Origin: Staphylococcus coagulans
GTDB lineage: Bacteria; Bacillota; Bacilli; Staphylococcales; Staphylococcaceae
Length of the DNA: 54,157 nucleotides
Assembly: GCF_002901995.1 (NCBI RefSeq)
Contig: NZ_PPQN01000020.1
Coordinates: 1-54,157, forward strand
Direction of reading: 5' to 3'
The position numbers and the translations under genes are program-made. The notes under the pieces were generated by a model, which was not told where the DNA came from, did not search any database, and saw only the letters and a program-made list of their open reading frames with translations. This document shows, piece after piece, positions 36,100 through 45,655 of the stretch (the stretch's first letter is position 1; each line of letters starts with the position of its first letter).

Positions 36100-37284
36100 T
36101 TAACGTTCTATAAATTGTGGTCTACGGTCAATGCTCATCACAGTAATGATGGCCATTAAAATACCGCATATGAGATACATATTTGCATAACCTGTTAAAT
36201 CGGCGATAGGTCCCATTAAGGCAGCACCTAATGATACGCCTAAATCTGCAGTTGCAATAAATAGTCCGAGAAGCATGTTACGCCCTTGCTTCGGTAACTT
36301 GAAACTCAAGAAAGACGTGAGCGTTGGATAAACCATCGCTTGTGTAATACCTATCATGATTGCACTCACATAAAGAATCAGTGCACCTAGATAAGGTCCC
36401 ATCGCAATCAAGAATAAAGCAATCGTGAGCAATCCGAGTACTTTCAGCATAAATCCAACGTGCCATTTCCCGTCTGAAGGAATATACTTTCTTAAAAAGA
36501 ATCTCGAAAATACGACTGTAATCGCTTGAATTGCTAAAAAGACACTGGCATGCCCAACTTGATATGTATTCACATACAATACAATAAATGTAGAAACTGC
36601 ACCAAATCCAATAGAGGCAATGAGCATAATCATACCTGATTTGAATAAAAATGGGTTTTTAAACAGTTGTAAAAATACCGTTACAGGTCCATAAGGTGGT
36701 TTCTCAGGTTGTTCGGCTTGTGGTTCGTGATCTTGATTTAACGTTGCACTGAAGCCGACTACACCTGTTGTCACTGCAATGATAATCATCGCGAGTGCAA
36801 AGTAACTGAGGTTATCTAAATTCCAAATACCTACCGCTATGATGGGTCCAATAATTCCTGGTATGTAAGAGAATAGAGAATATAATGAAATCCCTTGTGA
36901 ACGGTCTTCTTCAGGTAATGCATCAATAATACCAATTTGTAATGACATTGAGAAAAAGGCTGTACATACCCCTTGCATCACACGTGCTACGAAATAACCT
37001 TCAAGTCCTGTGAAGCCATACAGGATAAGTGCAAATCCATTGATCACTAAAATCCATCTCAATATTTTGATAGGTCCAATTTTAGCTATTACTTGTCCCG
37101 CCCATGGTCTAAAGAGCATCGCAGTGAGCATGTAAGCCCCCATCACGATACCAATTGTTGCGTTTGTTGCGCCTAAGTCATGACCGCGTAAAGGAATCAT
37201 AACGTTAAGGATCGCATTCGCACTAAAGAAGAAGAGTGCGAGTATATATAATCTTAGAAAAGGCCATGCCAATGCACCTTTCAT
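36100..37284 (-). CDS. cntE: Staphylopine exporter (MFS)
   Basis: This 394-residue, 12-helix MFS carrier has the helix 2-3 loop FRPWAGQVIAKIG. As the last gene of the cnt operon, 11 nt after cntF, it is the carrier known to export staphylopine before metal capture. The ATG follows AGGAGG. Loss of this exporter is toxic in S. aureus because the metallophore accumulates inside. Confidence 0.94.
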   Translation of the reverse strand: MKGALAWPFLRLYILALFFFSANAILNVMIPLRGHDLGATNATIGIVMGAYMLTAMLFRPWAGQVIAKIGPIKILRWILVINGFALILYGFTGLEGYFVARVMQGVCTAFFSMSLQIGIIDALPEEDRSQGISLYSLFSYIPGIIGPIIAVGIWNLDNLSYFALAMIIIAVTTGVVGFSATLNQDHEPQAEQPEKPPYGPVTVFLQLFKNPFLFKSGMIMLIASIGFGAVSTFIVLYVNTYQVGHASVFLAIQAITVVFSRFFLRKYIPSDGKWHVGFMLKVLGLLTIALFLIAMGPYLGALILYVSAIMIGITQAMVYPTLTSFLSFKLPKQGRNMLLGLFIATADLGVSLGAALMGPIADLTGYANMYLICGILMAIITVMSIDRRPQFIER

Positions 37285-37295
37285 ACAATTGCCTC

Positions 37296-38036
37296 CTAGT
37301 TCATAAATTGTTTTGCAAAAAGTTCGCGTGTATACGCGTGTTGCACATTGTTTAATGTATCACGATTCAATCGCTCTTGAATCTGTCCATCGTTAAAAAT
37401 CACTAAATCTTCACATAAATATACAGCTGCTTGTATATCATGTGTGATAAAAATAAAACTCAATTGATGAACATCCCTTAAATGAATCAACAAATCTAAA
37501 ATCTGTGATTGAATTGACATATCTAATGCACTGATGGCTTCGTCCAAAACAATATAATCGGGCTTTGTGCTAATCGCTCTCGCAATGGCAACGCGTTGTG
37601 CCTCTCCTCCAGACATCATTTGTGGGTATTTATCAAGATATTGCGCATCTAAACCAACACTTTTTAATAAATCAACCATATACGCCTCTTTATCGTTCAC
37701 AGGTGATTCACATTGCCGTAACGCTTCTCTTAAAATTTGCCTCACATTGAAGTATGGGTGTAAAGAAGATTTATAATCTTGGAAAACGACACTCATTTTC
37801 CCCAATCTAACTTGGCGATGACAGACATCACGGCCATTGAGTAATACCTTTCCACTATCTGGTTTTTCAATACCTAAAATCATGCGTGCTAAAGTGGATT
37901 TCCCACTCCCACTTTCACCTATGATTGCAATACTTTGGCCTTTATCGCATTTAAGGCTAACAGATTTTACAATTTGACGCTTACGTCGTCTTTCACCACT
38001 GCGATATGATTTCGTTACATTTTGAACTTCTAACAT
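37296..38036 (-). CDS. cntF: Staphylopine-metal ABC importer, ATPase 2
   Basis: This 246-residue oligopeptide/nickel-type ABC ATPase has Walker A GESGSGKS (about residues 38-45), signature MSGGEAQR and Walker B YIVLDEAIS. It pairs with CntD to power the CntBC permease. It overlaps cntD by 7 nt, with AGAGGTGAT before the ATG. Confidence 0.95.
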   Translation of the reverse strand: MLEVQNVTKSYRSGERRRKRQIVKSVSLKCDKGQSIAIIGESGSGKSTLARMILGIEKPDSGKVLLNGRDVCHRQVRLGKMSVVFQDYKSSLHPYFNVRQILREALRQCESPVNDKEAYMVDLLKSVGLDAQYLDKYPQMMSGGEAQRVAIARAISTKPDYIVLDEAISALDMSIQSQILDLLIHLRDVHQLSFIFITHDIQAAVYLCEDLVIFNDGQIQERLNRDTLNNVQHAYTRELFAKQFMN

Positions 38037-38848
38037 GTCATATCACCTCTTAGCGCCTTAAAATGCTTTGAAACGCGATCACGTGCCGCAATTAAAAATT
38101 GCGTATATTCATGCTGCGGTTGATTAAAAATTTGTTCCGCTGGTCCAGACTCAACGACATCTCCATGACGCATAACGAGAACCGTATCGGCAATACTTTT
38201 AACCACTGCTAAGTCATGCGAAACAAAAAGCATGGCACAGCCAATTTTTTCTTTAATTTCGCGTAGTTCTTCAATGACTTCATACTGCGTAATTGCATCT
38301 AAAGCTGTTGTAGGCTCATCAGCAATAATCATATCCGGTTTGAGTGCAAGGGCAAGAATAATCATCAACCGTTGCAACATCCCACCAGACAATTGATGGG
38401 GATAAGATTTTAAAATACGGTTAAAATCTCTTAACCCCAACATGTCAAAATAATGTTTTAACGTTGCTGTCTGCTCTTTTTTAGACATTTTTCGATGCTG
38501 TTGCAACATCATTTTCATTTGTGTCCCAACCGTGAAAGTCGGATTAAATGCCGTACCGCCCTGTTGCATAATCATCGCAATACGTCGCCCTCTTATTTTT
38601 CGAAGTTCCTGTTCTGAGGCTTGATGAAGATTTTGATCTTGGAAAGTGACTTGGCCACTCATTCGTATATTTCGATCATTGATACCTAATAAGGCTTTAC
38701 ATGTAACCGATTTTCCACTCCCGCTTTCACCGATAATCGCGATGACCTCGCCGCGATGTAGCGTAAAATTACAGTGGTGGACTAAGACATCGTTTGTGTT
38801 GCCATCAATTAATGTTAAGTCTTCTACATGCATCACAGTATCTTGCAT
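38030..38848 (-). CDS. cntD: Staphylopine-metal ABC importer, ATPase 1
   Basis: The ATG at 38848 is preferred: it overlaps the cntC stop as TAATG and has AAAGGGTGG 5 nt upstream. The in-frame GTG at 38857 lies inside that ribosome site. The 272-residue protein has Walker A GESGSGKS, LSGGMLQR and DEPTTALD. A C-terminal oligopeptide-transporter extension (HEYTQFLIAA) is present. Confidence 0.94.
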   Translation of the reverse strand: MQDTVMHVEDLTLIDGNTNDVLVHHCNFTLHRGEVIAIIGESGSGKSVTCKALLGINDRNIRMSGQVTFQDQNLHQASEQELRKIRGRRIAMIMQQGGTAFNPTFTVGTQMKMMLQQHRKMSKKEQTATLKHYFDMLGLRDFNRILKSYPHQLSGGMLQRLMIILALALKPDMIIADEPTTALDAITQYEVIEELREIKEKIGCAMLFVSHDLAVVKSIADTVLVMRHGDVVESGPAEQIFNQPQHEYTQFLIAARDRVSKHFKALRGDMTC

Positions 38849-39711
38849 TATATCCACCCTTTCTTAATCCGTTGCTTCATTTGTTGTTTAGACAACTTAG
38901 GATCGATTGCAATTTGTAATGCATCAGATAAAAAGTTGACAGCTAATACGATAATAATAATCGTAATGCCTGGCGCAAACATAAGCTCTGGGTGACTGAA
39001 CATGACTTTTCGTGCTTCATTCATCATCATGCCCCATTCTGCAGTAGGCGCCTTGACTCCTAATCCTAAAAATGAAAATCCGGAAATTTGTAATATCATG
39101 GATACCATTGAACTTGTTGAAATAATCGCAATATCTGCTAAAGTTCGTGGCAAAATATGGGTCGCAATAATACGACTGTGTGATAAACCAATTGTTCGTG
39201 CAAACTTCACATCATCTGAGTCTCTATATTGCATGACACTCGTCCGAATGATACGGCAAAACCATGCCCAACGTGTGATAATGAGCGCTACGATAATACT
39301 TTTCAAACCGATGCCCAGTACGCCGATGAGTGCTAACGTCATGACATAAGTCGGAAACGATAACATGATGTCGCAAGCACGCATAATGATCGCATCAACC
39401 CACTTACCGAAGTAACCAGAAATGAAGCCTAAAACCGTGCCTATAAATACTGAACATATAAGCGCAAATAAAACTAAAATAAAGCTCGGTCGAATCGCAA
39501 AAATAATACGCGTTAAGATATCACGACCTAAATGATCTGTACCGAGCCAATGTGCGAATGACATTCCTGCAAATTTATGATCAATATCAACTTCATTCGG
39601 CTGATAAGGTGTGACAAAAGGTGCAAAAACGCCAAGCAATAAATACATAGCGATAATTGCCAATGCCCATTTTGCGCCTGTATCTTTTAATAACCTTTGA
39701 AAGACAATCAT
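38848..39711 (-). CDS. cntC: Staphylopine-metal ABC importer, permease 2
   Basis: This 287-residue DppC/NikC-type permease has an N-terminal helix and FVTPYQPNEVD, then five further helices. It carries the EAA-type loop LSHSRIIATHILPRTLADI that contacts the ATPases. It starts one nt after the cntB stop, with GGGAGGAAGG upstream. Confidence 0.95.
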   Translation of the reverse strand: MIVFQRLLKDTGAKWALAIIAMYLLLGVFAPFVTPYQPNEVDIDHKFAGMSFAHWLGTDHLGRDILTRIIFAIRPSFILVLFALICSVFIGTVLGFISGYFGKWVDAIIMRACDIMLSFPTYVMTLALIGVLGIGLKSIIVALIITRWAWFCRIIRTSVMQYRDSDDVKFARTIGLSHSRIIATHILPRTLADIAIISTSSMVSMILQISGFSFLGLGVKAPTAEWGMMMNEARKVMFSHPELMFAPGITIIIIVLAVNFLSDALQIAIDPKLSKQQMKQRIKKGWI

Positions 39712-39712
39712 A

Positions 39713-40645
39713 TTAGCCTTCCTCCCTTAACCTTGGATTCAGCCACATATTGATGACATCTGCAAGTGTATTAAAAAGTATAAATAAGACAGAAACAACA
39801 AGCACATAAGCTTGGATAATTGGAAAGTCTTGTTCAAGTACGGCTTTCACGCTTAACTGCCCCATACCCGGCCATGCAAAGACATTCTCTATCACGACCG
39901 AACCACCTAAAATCAATGGTATAGACATACAAAAGATAGAGACAACGACTTGCATCGCATTACGTGCAACATAAAGCAAAAGTTTAGATGTCGGGACACC
40001 CATTGCACGCATATATAAGACATAATCTTGATCCAATTGTTGAATAACAGCACTACGCACATTTCTAAAATATATCCCTGTATACCCTAACGTAATAACA
40101 AGTACCGGTAGGATATAGCTTTCTGGTCCTGTCAATCCTGATGTTGGAAGTATGTTCAGTTTGACTGAAACAAAAATAATTAAAATCGCAGCAAGCCAAT
40201 ATGAAGGGATTGCAGTTAAAACAAATGCTGTACTTCGTGTGACACGGTCGAACCATGTCCCACGAAATAAAGCAGTCACAATACCAAGTAACATAGATAA
40301 TAGAATAATGACTACACTTGATACGAGTGTTAATTTAAGCGTGTTAAAAAATGCTGGCCATAATCTTAAACTCACATCTTCGCCGGTCACAAAACTATGA
40401 CCAAACTTTAACTGCACTGCCGATTTGAACCACTCCCAGTATTGCACAATAAAGGGATCATTCAGCCCATACTTTTCACGTGTCTGTTCAACCAAACTTT
40501 GTGAAATATTTGGAACTTCTTGTGCATGTAAAATAACTACAGCTGGATCTTCATTCGACAAATGTGTTAAAGCAAATGTGAGAAAGCTAATCACAATTAA
40601 CAATGGTACGGTCAGTAACAAACGTTTGATTACACTGTATACCAT
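39713..40645 (-). CDS. cntB: Staphylopine-metal ABC importer, permease 1
   Basis: This 310-residue DppB/NikB-type permease has about six helices. An extracytoplasmic loop after helix 1 contains the family's KYGLNDPFIVQYWEW, and the ATPase-contact loop is VPTSKLLLYVARNAM. It is 13 nt after cntA. The ribosome site before its ATG is weak, suggesting coupling to cntA. Confidence 0.95.
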   Translation of the reverse strand: MVYSVIKRLLLTVPLLIVISFLTFALTHLSNEDPAVVILHAQEVPNISQSLVEQTREKYGLNDPFIVQYWEWFKSAVQLKFGHSFVTGEDVSLRLWPAFFNTLKLTLVSSVVIILLSMLLGIVTALFRGTWFDRVTRSTAFVLTAIPSYWLAAILIIFVSVKLNILPTSGLTGPESYILPVLVITLGYTGIYFRNVRSAVIQQLDQDYVLYMRAMGVPTSKLLLYVARNAMQVVVSIFCMSIPLILGGSVVIENVFAWPGMGQLSVKAVLEQDFPIIQAYVLVVSVLFILFNTLADVINMWLNPRLREEG

Positions 40646-40658
40646 ACGTTAGGCATCC

Positions 40659-42257
40659 TTATTTATATTCCATTTGCTCAAATGGTAATTCATATTGTGA
40701 TTGTTTGAATGAGATATCTTTTAAATCTTTAGGTGCAACAACTGTCATACCACCATGAGAAATCGGAATGAAAATCGCTTCGTCATGAACAGTTGTTAAA
40801 ATATCTTTATATTTTTCTTTTTGAGTTGTAGCATCTTGTGTTGATAATGCTGTATCAATATCATCGAATAATTTTGATTTTTCTTTAATACCAGAAACTG
40901 CTGATTTGTATCCTGTATCTGCTTTAAATGCAGAAATTGTACTTTGTGGGTCATATTGTAAGCCCCAAGTTTGGTTGAATAATAAGTCATAATCACCTGA
41001 AGTACGGCGTTCAGCAACTTTATCAGAAGTTTCGCCTACAATTTTCAATTGCATACCGATATCTTTTGCTTTCGCTTGTATAAATTCAGCTTCTTGTTTT
41101 TGTGAATTTGAGTGGTTGTCATAATATAACTTCATTTCTAGTTTTTTACCATCTTTTTCACGAACTTCGCCTTTTTTAGATTGTTTCCAACCTGCATCGT
41201 CTAAAAGACTTTCAGCTTTTTTCAAATCAAATTCACGTTTTGGTAAATCGATATTCGCATGTGGCACGTTTTTTGAGAATAATTGTGATGCAGGTTTTTC
41301 AGTTTTATCTAAGATTTTTTCTGAAATTCGTTTTTGGTCTACACTATGCCATAATGCTTCACGAACCGCTTTGTCTTGCGCAGGACTATCTTTTTTACCA
41401 GAGTTCGCAACAATCATTTTAGTGTTCATTGGTTTACTACGCTTCAACTGGTAGTCGCCTTCGTCAACTAATTTTTTCATTGCTTCATTATCTACGTTGT
41501 CAGTTCCACGGTCATCTGTAAATGCAAAGTTAACTTCACCTTTTTGAAGAGCTAAGAATGATGTTTCACCTGCTGGTAATACTTTTGCAACGATTGATTT
41601 TAATTTAGGTTGTCCACACCAGTAATCATCATTACGTTCGAATTTAGCTTGTTCGTCTTTTTCATGTGATTTCAACTTATAAGGACCTGTACCTACATAA
41701 GATTTCAAACCATCTTTCGTACCGCCATCTTTAAAAGCTTTTGGTGACACAAACACAAATGGGCGTGTCATCGCTAATTCTTCTAAAGTTGCATTGTAAG
41801 GTTCTTTAAGTTTCAATACGAATGTATAATCATCTTTGACTTCTGTTTTATCAATTAAAGTAGAAACTTTAATCCATGAGTGTAACTTTTTATTGGCTTG
41901 AACAGCATCAAAATTCTTTTTAACGGCTTCTGCATCAAATTTTGTCCCATCATGGAATTTTACACCTTCACGTAAATGGAATGTATAAGTTTTACCATCT
42001 TTAGAGACATCCCATGATTTGGCTAATAAAGGTTCAATCCCCTTTTGTGTATGATCAACTAACGATTCATAAACCATACCTTGCGCGGACATAGAACCAC
42101 CATAGACGTGTGGATTCATATCTCCAATGTCTTTAGATGTTGCATATGTAAGATTTTTCTCTTCTTTTTTCTCATCTAATGCCTTTGAACTCCCACAAGC
42201 TGATAAAACAAGTAACAAGGCCATACATAAAGTCAGCCACTTCAAAGTCTTTTTCAT
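40659..42257 (-). CDS. cntA: Staphylopine-metal binding lipoprotein
   Basis: This 532-residue SBP family 5 (oligopeptide/nickel) protein has a lipoprotein signal (LSAC, lipid-anchored C21). It captures staphylopine loaded with nickel, cobalt, zinc or other divalent metal outside the cell and hands it to CntBC. It is 144 nt after cntM, a gap without a strong terminator. TTGAAT with an AT-rich -10-like stretch about 17 nt downstream could be an internal promoter, as reported for cntA in S. aureus. Confidence 0.96.
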   Translation of the reverse strand: MKKTLKWLTLCMALLLVLSACGSSKALDEKKEEKNLTYATSKDIGDMNPHVYGGSMSAQGMVYESLVDHTQKGIEPLLAKSWDVSKDGKTYTFHLREGVKFHDGTKFDAEAVKKNFDAVQANKKLHSWIKVSTLIDKTEVKDDYTFVLKLKEPYNATLEELAMTRPFVFVSPKAFKDGGTKDGLKSYVGTGPYKLKSHEKDEQAKFERNDDYWCGQPKLKSIVAKVLPAGETSFLALQKGEVNFAFTDDRGTDNVDNEAMKKLVDEGDYQLKRSKPMNTKMIVANSGKKDSPAQDKAVREALWHSVDQKRISEKILDKTEKPASQLFSKNVPHANIDLPKREFDLKKAESLLDDAGWKQSKKGEVREKDGKKLEMKLYYDNHSNSQKQEAEFIQAKAKDIGMQLKIVGETSDKVAERRTSGDYDLLFNQTWGLQYDPQSTISAFKADTGYKSAVSGIKEKSKLFDDIDTALSTQDATTQKEKYKDILTTVHDEAIFIPISHGGMTVVAPKDLKDISFKQSQYELPFEQMEYK

Positions 42258-42401
42258 AATCTTTTTCCTCTCTTTTCTCCTTGACCCTTTTTTGGGGTAT
42301 ATGAAGTTTATATTTAGTCATATCATTAAACAGGCACGCAGTGATTCAATTTAGACATCTCTCTATGTGACCATTCGAGACGCATAATAAGAAAGCCTTT
42401 T

Positions 42402-43694
42402 TTAGTGCGACATTAATTGTGATTCAATGCATGCAATATCATGCGCAAAATCTTGCACTTTAAATTGTGATGAAAAACTATCATTCCGATGACTGGCTTG
42501 AAATGCTTCTAACTGTGCTTCATATCGATGCATAAAGGTGTCCATCATAGGTGTGTTAATTTTGAGCACACGTGCAATTCCGCGCATAATCTGTGTTCGA
42601 TAGTAATCTTCACTCGGCATACGTGGAATTTGCCATTCCCCTGATTCATTTTGAAAGACATGCTTAAATGGAACGGCAGAAAAATCAAAATATTTACCCG
42701 TCGCATCTGGTTTTGAAAATGGATCAATCAGAATACCTGTATAACGTACATATAAAAGATACTCTTGCTCCACTGGCGATAATGTTTCAAATGCTTCGAT
42801 TTTGGAAGCATCGATTGTTTCTTCACGGAGTGGGTAATTTTCTTTCACCATAAATTTCAATAAATTCAAAGTTTCAATATTCATTTCCTGCAAAATATGC
42901 ATCACTTCTTGCCACATTAGGCGCATTTCCGTGATACATTTCATCGTTATTGGTCCTTCTGGGAACAATTTGTAAACAAAAAACGGCACATCGGTACCTT
43001 GAAACACCGCTTTAAGTGCGTGCATATTCATAAATAATGCTGGGTGGACATAGAGCGAGCTATTGCGTGACTCCGCTTGAAGTGGATGTTCCACCACTGT
43101 CACTGGCACGCCAATTTGAGTCATTAATGCAACCATTTCCTGGAAAGTTTGAGTATTTGATTGAGTCGAGCCGATATAAAGACGTTTCTTCACCCCTTTA
43201 GTGATTACACGGTGCGGTTGATCTACATCCATCACACCCGTATCTCCTAAATAAGTTGAAAATGAAATGACTTCTATATTCGGTTGGTACGCTTGCAATT
43301 GCTGTTTCACAATCATATGCGATCCAAATGTTGGTGAAATAAGCACAACGCTTTTCAATTGCGTTAAAACACGTTCCGAAATCTGAGATAACACTTCACT
43401 ATATGCATCCGCTGTACAAGCAAGGACGAGCACATCATATTGCTTTTGAATGTCATGATAACTTTCATAGACCTCGGCTAACATTGCTTCTCCAGCTAAT
43501 TGTTGATGTGCTTCATTTTGAACAGAAACTTCAACTTTTTGCGTTTGTTGATAAGCCTCAATAAATTTGCGTGATTTCTCTGATTGTAAACTTCGGCTTG
43601 CCATCGCAATCTGATTATCTGAGTATTGATCAAACAACACTGCCAGTTGAATGGCCACAGGGCCTGTTCCTGCTATCAATACTGACTTTGACAT
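42402..43694 (-). CDS. cntM: Staphylopine dehydrogenase
   Basis: This 430-residue opine dehydrogenase condenses the CntL product with pyruvate using NADPH to finish staphylopine. The N-terminal Rossmann motif LIAGTGPVAIQLA (residues 6-18) binds the cofactor. The C-terminal helical domain carries the substrate His/Asp residues. Its ATG overlaps the cntL stop by one nt (TAATG). Confidence 0.95.
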   Translation of the reverse strand: MSKSVLIAGTGPVAIQLAVLFDQYSDNQIAMASRSLQSEKSRKFIEAYQQTQKVEVSVQNEAHQQLAGEAMLAEVYESYHDIQKQYDVLVLACTADAYSEVLSQISERVLTQLKSVVLISPTFGSHMIVKQQLQAYQPNIEVISFSTYLGDTGVMDVDQPHRVITKGVKKRLYIGSTQSNTQTFQEMVALMTQIGVPVTVVEHPLQAESRNSSLYVHPALFMNMHALKAVFQGTDVPFFVYKLFPEGPITMKCITEMRLMWQEVMHILQEMNIETLNLLKFMVKENYPLREETIDASKIEAFETLSPVEQEYLLYVRYTGILIDPFSKPDATGKYFDFSAVPFKHVFQNESGEWQIPRMPSEDYYRTQIMRGIARVLKINTPMMDTFMHRYEAQLEAFQASHRNDSFSSQFKVQDFAHDIACIESQLMSH

Positions 43695-44515
43695 TACGAT
43701 ACGCCCCTTTCATCTGCTTTTTGATAAAGTGCAATATCAAAAATCTGATCGGGTTGCGTAATATCAGCCACACATGTCCAATGATGTGGATATATGTCCT
43801 GTTTTGGATAGTTAAAGATAGATTTTAAGTCATTTCCATAACGCATAGAAACCACAACGTCTCGATTTGTTAACTCATAGAGCTCTGCGAGAATATCATA
43901 TTTCATTTTAACTGTAGAGCTGAAAATGATATGCGTCACATCTCGAATCGCCTCTAACTCATTCACGTTTTTACGATGAATCTCAATGGTTTCATTCGGT
44001 GCTAAGATTTCAATCACTTTTTGGCCATAGTTTACGGCATCTTCATCAATATCAATACCAATCACATGAGCACCTGTTTCCTGTGCAATCTGAACGAGTG
44101 TCATGGGATACGCACCAGAACCTACGAGTAATACCGTATCTTCCGGTGTTATTTCAAACTGGCCAAATTCTTCCACAATGCAGTGCTCTATATTTTCAAA
44201 ATAGCCTGATGAACCTGCATTTCCTGATATTAATCGACGTGCACGTGTCGATTCCATTAATTTCACGCAACGTGAAGTAATCTCAGCTAATACGTGAATC
44301 AACTGTGTATTAGATACTGGATGTGTATACCACTGTTGGTATACTTGTGCTTGTTGCTCATCAAGAATATAAGCACTGTAATCATCTACCAATTGTTCTA
44401 AATCTCGTACTGCGTGTTCGCTTGCTTGTGCTTTTTCGTATAATTGCTCGAATTGTTGCGCATAGTTTTCTAACTGCGCTTCAAATTGTTTAATCTCTTG
44501 TCGCATGTCGATCAT
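43694..44515 (-). CDS. cntL: D-histidine 2-aminobutanoyltransferase (nicotianamine synthase-like)
   Basis: This 273-residue enzyme transfers the aminobutyrate part of S-adenosylmethionine to D-histidine. The SAM site VLLVGSGAYPMTLVQIA (about residues 126-142) and the acidic IGIDIDEDAV strand end are visible. A coiled-coil-like N-terminus (1-60) precedes it. It starts 10 nt after cntK, with AAGGAGAG upstream of the ATG. Confidence 0.95.
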   Translation of the reverse strand: MIDMRQEIKQFEAQLENYAQQFEQLYEKAQASEHAVRDLEQLVDDYSAYILDEQQAQVYQQWYTHPVSNTQLIHVLAEITSRCVKLMESTRARRLISGNAGSSGYFENIEHCIVEEFGQFEITPEDTVLLVGSGAYPMTLVQIAQETGAHVIGIDIDEDAVNYGQKVIEILAPNETIEIHRKNVNELEAIRDVTHIIFSSTVKMKYDILAELYELTNRDVVVSMRYGNDLKSIFNYPKQDIYPHHWTCVADITQPDQIFDIALYQKADERGVS

Positions 44516-44525
44516 GGTTCTCTCC

Positions 44526-45335
44526 TTATTCTAAGTATGCTAATCCCGTTGCAACTGTAGAAACATGACCCTTTATGGAAATTTCATAGCCCTCATCTTG
44601 TCGACGAGTTGAAACAGATAATGCGCCACCCGGCTGCAAAATCTCCTCTTCAATATGTGAACTGTGTCGGCGATATGCTTCATAAACGCCCACTGAACCT
44701 GTTCCAGAACCACAGCTCTGCTCCCAAATGATACTGTCAACTTGAGGTATGTATATCAGTGGATGCAAACGTCGTTGATGTGCTTCATATAGCATGATAC
44801 CAATCGCAGTGAAATGCTCCGGCCATTGATGTTGACGCACGAATTTTTCAACTGATATTGCCAAACGATCTGACCATACTGAAATCGGACAGACAAAATG
44901 TTGATATGTATCATATTGAATTTCTAAACCATCAAAAATAACATCATCAATTGTATATTGTTTCTCAAGTATTTCCGTCGGTCCAGGTAACGCAACTTCA
45001 TATTCTCCTGTTTCTTCATAAAAAGCACACTGCGTCGGTTCGCTCAAACCTGAAACTTGAAGTTCAAATGAAGAAGAAGGTAATAGATCTCGCGTTTTCA
45101 AATAATGAATAAATGACAAAGTGCCATTACCACAAAATTCTTGTCCGCTCATAACAAGTTGATGTGGAATATCACCTTTGGCATCAACAATAAACCCAAC
45201 TTGTTCACACCCCACGTGTGATGTTTGCATTAATTGCTGCGCTATACCCGCATATTCTGAAGGATCATGAGTAGAATCTACTAAGACTGTCATATTTCCA
45301 GATGGATTAAATTTCGAAAAATGAACGATTTCCAA
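44526..45335 (-). CDS. cntK: Histidine racemase for staphylopine synthesis
   Basis: This 269-residue DapF-fold racemase converts L- to D-histidine. The two catalytic cysteines are C68 (SGQEFCGNG) and C208 (EQSCGSGTGS), matching the CntK pair. The start is TTG: an in-frame stop lies just upstream and the AAGGAG site is 11 nt away, slightly far, which may keep translation modest. It is the first gene of the operon. Confidence 0.95.
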   Translation of the reverse strand: MEIVHFSKFNPSGNMTVLVDSTHDPSEYAGIAQQLMQTSHVGCEQVGFIVDAKGDIPHQLVMSGQEFCGNGTLSFIHYLKTRDLLPSSSFELQVSGLSEPTQCAFYEETGEYEVALPGPTEILEKQYTIDDVIFDGLEIQYDTYQHFVCPISVWSDRLAISVEKFVRQHQWPEHFTAIGIMLYEAHQRRLHPLIYIPQVDSIIWEQSCGSGTGSVGVYEAYRRHSSHIEEEILQPGGALSVSTRRQDEGYEISIKGHVSTVATGLAYLE

Positions 45336-45375
45336 ATGTATTCAATCTCCTTTTTAAATAAATATGCTTTGTTAC

Positions 45376-45396
45376 AAATCGTAATCATAACGATTT
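45376..45396 (-). promoter_or_regulatory. Zur box in the cnt promoter
   Basis: A 21-bp site with perfect arms AAATCGT (45376-45382) and ACGATTT (45390-45396) and centre AATCATA. It differs from the Bacillus/Staphylococcus Zur consensus (arms AAATCGTAAT / ATTACGATTT) at one position. It covers the predicted start site and the first transcribed bases of cntK, so zinc-loaded Zur should block initiation. Confidence 0.88.
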
Positions 45397-45402
45397 AAAA
45401 AT

Positions 45403-45431
45403 ATCCTACTCTCTTCTTTTTAAATTGTCAA
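45403..45431 (-). promoter_or_regulatory. cntK promoter
   Basis: On the minus strand there is a consensus -35 TTGACA (45426-45431), a 17-nt spacer and a -10 TAGGAT (45403-45408). The Fur box touches the -35 and the Zur box covers the start. Confidence 0.85.
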
Positions 45432-45448
45432 CAATGATAATCATTATC
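45430..45448 (-). promoter_or_regulatory. Fur box in the cnt promoter
   Basis: AACAATGATAATCATTATC matches 17 of 19 positions of the Fur consensus. It overlaps the outer edge of the cntK -35. Iron-loaded Fur should repress the operon, in line with dual Fur/Zur control known for S. aureus cnt. Confidence 0.9.
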
Positions 45449-45474
45449 GATTTAAATGCTTATAAAAAAAGAAC

Positions 45475-45504
45475 CATAAAATGACAATTGCTTGACATTT
45501 TATG
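45475..45504 (-). terminator. AT-rich hairpin behind the lipoprotein gene
   Basis: CATAAAATG (45475-45483) and CATTTTATG (45496-45504) are perfect complements. On the minus strand TTCTTTTTTT follows. It probably stops readthrough into the cnt promoter. Confidence 0.6.
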
Positions 45505-45594
45505 ATTTCCCTTAATAATATTTAATTTATTTTTTTAAAATTACATTTAACTTATGCGTCATCGAATAAGATGAACTTATTATAATAAGGAAGT

Positions 45595-45630
45595 AAGACG
45601 TCACATCATCGTGCAGACGTCTTGATTTTT
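45595..45630. terminator. GC-containing hairpin behind the lipoprotein gene
   Basis: AAGACGTC (45595-45602) pairs with GACGTCTT (45616-45623). A T run follows on the plus strand and a T-rich tract on the minus strand. It sits 33 nt after the lipoprotein stop. Confidence 0.7.
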
Positions 45631-45655
45631 AACGCAAAACGGCTCATCTAATCCC

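Larger units (their letters stand above)
45336..45655. other. 320-nt cnt promoter region
   Basis: This region holds the cntK promoter, a Zur box, a Fur box and two hairpins behind the neighbouring lipoprotein gene, each listed separately. No additional gene is seen. Confidence 0.8.
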
